Shown here in pieces: positions 5,434 to 5,809 of a DNA stretch of 5,809 nucleotides. Within the stretch, counting starts at the first letter, position 1, and each line of letters starts with the position of its first letter. The translations under genes were made by a program, and so were the position numbers. The notes beneath the pieces were generated by a model. It was not told where the DNA came from. It saw only the letters and a list, made by a program, of their open reading frames with translations, and made no database searches. The stretch spans positions 1 through 5,809 of the forward strand of contig PXAS01000433.1 in NCBI GenBank assembly GCA_003565815.1, written 5' to 3'. The stretch is from PVC group bacterium. Its GTDB lineage: Bacteria; Verrucomicrobiota; Kiritimatiellia; SS1-B-03-39; UBA6053.

Positions 5434-5809
5434 ATGTTGCAGCTCATGTATATCGTGGCCTCCGTGCTCTTTATTTTCGGACTGAAACGACTGGGGTCCG
5501 CGAAGACGGCCCGTCAAGGCAACCTGATGTCCGCCGCGGGCATGGGCCTGGCCGTGATCGCCACCCTGGTGGGCTCGGGGTTTTCCTGGGGCTGGATCAT
5601 GCTCGGCATTGCCATTGGCTCTGGGATCGGGGCCTATGCGGCCAAAAAGGTCCCCATGACGGGGATGCCGGAAATGGTGGCGCTGTTCAACGGTTCCGGC
5701 GGCATCGCCTCGCTCTTCGTGGGCTGGGCAAACCAGGTGAATCCCGGACCCGACGGCCTCTCGACGGCCATGGCCATTCCCTTGTACCTGGCCGTGTTTA
5801 TCGGCGGGG
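5434..5809 (+). CDS. pntB: NAD(P)+ transhydrogenase subunit beta (partial, cut by window end)
   Basis: These are the first 125 residues of the large membrane subunit, which normally has about 460 residues; the NADP(H)-binding domain III lies beyond the window. The protein starts MLQLMYIVASVLFIFGLKRL, a textbook PntB opening, followed by TARQGN (25-30), a pair of hydrophobic helices (about 34-50 and 54-70), KKVPMTGMPEMVALFNGSGG (71-90), and the next helix (about 90-100). A further helix begins near residue 112. E. coli PntB has the channel residue His91 in the LHSFVGL segment; the aligned residue here is Asn86 in ALFNGSGG, a form found in many other bacteria. The ATG is one base after the pntAB stop. 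The product pairs with PntAA and PntAB to couple proton entry to NADPH formation. Confidence 0.95.
   Translation, partial: MLQLMYIVASVLFIFGLKRLGSAKTARQGNLMSAAGMGLAVIATLVGSGFSWGWIMLGIAIGSGIGAYAAKKVPMTGMPEMVALFNGSGGIASLFVGWANQVNPGPDGLSTAMAIPLYLAVFIGG

Overview
The window looks like ordinary chromosome from a member of the PVC group, most likely Verrucomicrobiota. The main reason is a 130-residue protein (728-1120) that resembles the Minf_1886 / Planctomycete-Verrucomicrobia conserved hypothetical family. A small Lacal_2735/DUF6435-type protein and a cupin-AraC regulator of the kind common in that phylum support this. The DNA is moderately GC-rich with GC-rich third codon positions. Shine-Dalgarno signals are weak or absent before most genes; the exceptions are the phosphatase, pntAB and pntB. 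No mobile element, CRISPR array, rRNA or tRNA is visible.

Left part (1-1848, plus strand): a 209-base leader carries a good sigma70-like promoter (TTGACA, 17 bases, TACTTT). It is followed by a DJ-1/PfpI-family protein, a conserved hypothetical protein whose start overlaps the previous stop as ATGA, and an ApaH/PrpE-like metallophosphoesterase. These three probably form one transcription unit, with a small hairpin between the second and third genes.

Middle (1830-2927): a minus-strand SufU/NifU-like Fe-S assembly protein converges on the phosphatase gene with a 19-base overlap of the 3' ends. It diverges from a 52-residue charged helical protein of the Lacal_2735/DUF6435 type. A RidA imine deaminase follows, with a possible promoter so close to its start codon that the mRNA would be almost leaderless.

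Right part (2973-5809, plus strand): an AraC-family regulator with an N-terminal cupin domain lies 45 bases after ridA. A 139-base AT-rich gap follows, and then the three-gene proton-translocating nicotinamide nucleotide transhydrogenase operon pntAA-pntAB-pntB. pntB is cut by the window end. The transhydrogenase uses the proton gradient to drive hydride transfer from NADH to NADP+, supplying NADPH.

A shared theme of metabolite repair and redox upkeep (DJ-1-like protein, nucleotide phosphatase, RidA, Fe-S assembly, NADPH supply) is possible, but this is inference from function, not from operon structure. I do not see a clearly new system. The points most worth checking are the apparent lack of both known proton-channel histidines in the transhydrogenase membrane part, the reduced N-terminus of the stand-alone SufU-like protein, and the conserved hypothetical protein coupled to the DJ-1-like gene.
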